DNA of 5,868 nt from Pseudomonadota bacterium (GTDB lineage: Bacteria > Pseudomonadota > Gammaproteobacteria > Pseudomonadales > Oceanobacteraceae). Below the pieces are notes generated by a model, which was given only the letters and a program-made list of their open reading frames with translations, ran no database searches and was not told the origin of the DNA. Shown one piece after another: positions 4,851 through 5,868 of this stretch. The position numbers and the translations under genes were made by a program. Every line of letters starts with the position of its first letter. The first letter of the stretch is position 1. The DNA is taken from assembly GCA_023399105.1 (NCBI GenBank), contig JAEWQT010000252.1, positions 1 through 5,868 on the forward strand. Direction: 5' to 3'.

Positions 4851-5868
4851 ATGCCCATCCGGCAGCTTAAAATCCGCGGCGTGCGCAATCTGCTGCCGCT
4901 GGATCTTACCCTCCATCCCGGTGTGAATTTTATTTACGGTGCCAACGGCTCCGGTAAAACCAGCATTCTCGAAGCCATTGTGTTAATGGCCACCGGGAAG
5001 TCGTTCCGCACCTCTCAGCTGAAGCATGTACAGGCTCAGGATGCTGATCGTATCGAGCTGGTGTTCGATATTGAGGATGAAGCACTGGGCCAGAGTCAGC
5101 TGGATAGCCTGCGCCTGAAATCGGGCGATAACCTGCTGAAACTGAATGGCTCGGTATTAACGGCACAAACGGAAGCGGCGCAATGGTTGCCGGTGCAGGT
5201 TATTGAACCCACCACCTTTAAGTTGTTATCCGGTTCGCCGGAAGAACGCCGCCAGTTTATCGACTGGGGCGTGTTCCACGTGGAACAAAAGTTTATCGAG
5301 CACTGGAAAGTGTTCCGCAAACAACTCAAACAACGCAACGCAGTGCTGAAAGAAAAAGAACTGCAGTGGCTGCCGGTGTGGAACCAGACCTTTGCTGAAA
5401 GTGCGGCCGTTATTGATAACTACCGCCGCGCGTATCTGAAACGCTTTAAGCCAGAATTTGAACGCATTCTCCAACAGCTGGACGACAGCATTCAGGTGAA
5501 CCTGGCCTACTACCCGGGCTGGGATCGTGACAGCGAACTGAACGACGTACTGAATAAGCAACAGGAACGGGATCTGGCGCTGGGTTATACCCAATCCGGG
5601 CCACACCGGGCCGAGCTGCGCATTAAGGTGGATAAGCAGCCTGCCGCTGAAATACTCAGCCGTGGCCAGCAGAAAACGGTGGTCGCGGCGCTGAAGATTG
5701 CCCAGGGGGCATTGTTCCAGCAGGAGAGCGGTCGCCGCACTATTTACCTGGTGGATGATCTGGCTTCAGAACTCGATGAAAAGCACCGTTTCGCTTTATG
5801 TAAGCTGCTGGAAGACTTAAAATGTCAGGTCTTTATTACCAGTATTGATAAAGACAAGCTGACGGATA
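4851..5868 (+). CDS. recF: DNA replication and repair protein RecF (3' end outside window)
   Basis: RecF is an SMC-like ATPase that acts with RecO and RecR to load RecA onto gapped DNA. The open frame from the ATG at 4851 gives 339 residues to the window edge; the family has about 360, so about 20 are missing. MPIRQLKIRGVRNL opens the protein. Walker A is GANGSGKT (30-37, Lys36), followed by TGKSFRT (48-54). LLSGSPEERRQFIDWGVFHVE is the typical RecF segment in the middle. The ABC signature is LSRGQQK (269-275) and Walker B is IYLVDDLASELD (298-309; Asp302 and Asp303). These positions agree with E. coli RecF. The start is preceded by a weak GAGAAG and lies 38 bases after dnaN. gyrB would be expected next, outside the window. 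Confidence 0.97.
   Translation, partial: MPIRQLKIRGVRNLLPLDLTLHPGVNFIYGANGSGKTSILEAIVLMATGKSFRTSQLKHVQAQDADRIELVFDIEDEALGQSQLDSLRLKSGDNLLKLNGSVLTAQTEAAQWLPVQVIEPTTFKLLSGSPEERRQFIDWGVFHVEQKFIEHWKVFRKQLKQRNAVLKEKELQWLPVWNQTFAESAAVIDNYRRAYLKRFKPEFERILQQLDDSIQVNLAYYPGWDRDSELNDVLNKQQERDLALGYTQSGPHRAELRIKVDKQPAAEILSRGQQKTVVAALKIAQGALFQQESGRRTIYLVDDLASELDEKHRFALCKLLEDLKCQVFITSIDKDKLTD

Noticed and set aside
4838..4870. Ten-codon open frame (MRSLYAHPAA) overlapping the recF start
   Set aside because: It is short, has no clear ribosome binding site and is likely chance; a coupling role cannot be supported.
5226..5606. 126-codon minus-strand open frame within recF
   Set aside because: It lies wholly antisense to conserved RecF sequence and is a codon-bias shadow.

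Overview
The window is the chromosomal replication origin region of a gammaproteobacterium. It shows the arrangement typical of Pseudomonas and marine Oceanospirillales-like relatives: yidC, yidD, rnpA and rpmH on the minus strand, a 486-base intergenic region, then dnaA, dnaN and recF on the plus strand. DnaA, DnaN, RpmH and RecF are all strongly gammaproteobacterial in sequence. The genus cannot be named from sequence reading alone. An oil- or marine-associated Oceanospirillaceae-type organism is a guess only.

Left arm (1-1739, all minus strand). From the origin outwards the order is rpmH (ribosomal protein bL34), rnpA (RNase P protein), yidD (membrane-protein insertion factor) and the first 306 codons of yidC (membrane insertase, continuing past base 1). 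rnpA and yidD overlap by 53 bases, and yidD and yidC are 2 bases apart, so this looks like one operon. A good sigma70-type promoter for rpmH lies at 1787-1815.

Centre (1740-2225). No gene is present; this is the probable oriC. It holds five sites matching the DnaA-box consensus TTWTNCACA, two of them perfect TTATCCACA in convergent orientation, plus one near match. A 75 percent A+T stretch ends in a trinucleotide-periodic tract that resembles a DnaA-trio. An exact match to the IHF consensus lies inside an A+T-rich palindrome. A G/T-rich strand-asymmetric segment and a second inverted repeat follow. The order of unwinding region, nearby DnaA box, IHF site and distal DnaA boxes resembles the E. 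coli origin. The dnaA promoter sits at the right edge, with its -35 element inside a perfect DnaA box, which suggests autoregulation.

Right arm (2226-5868, all plus strand). dnaA most likely starts at a GTG at 2226 rather than at the upstream ATG at 2190, which lies in the promoter -10 element. It is followed by dnaN (sliding clamp) and recF (recombinational repair; about the last 20 codons lie beyond the window). DnaA opens the origin and helps load the replisome, DnaN tethers the polymerase, and RecF helps load RecA at stalled forks or gaps.

I found no mobile element, CRISPR array, tRNA, rRNA or unfamiliar gene. The genes are ordinary. The parts worth a second look are in the fine structure of the origin.
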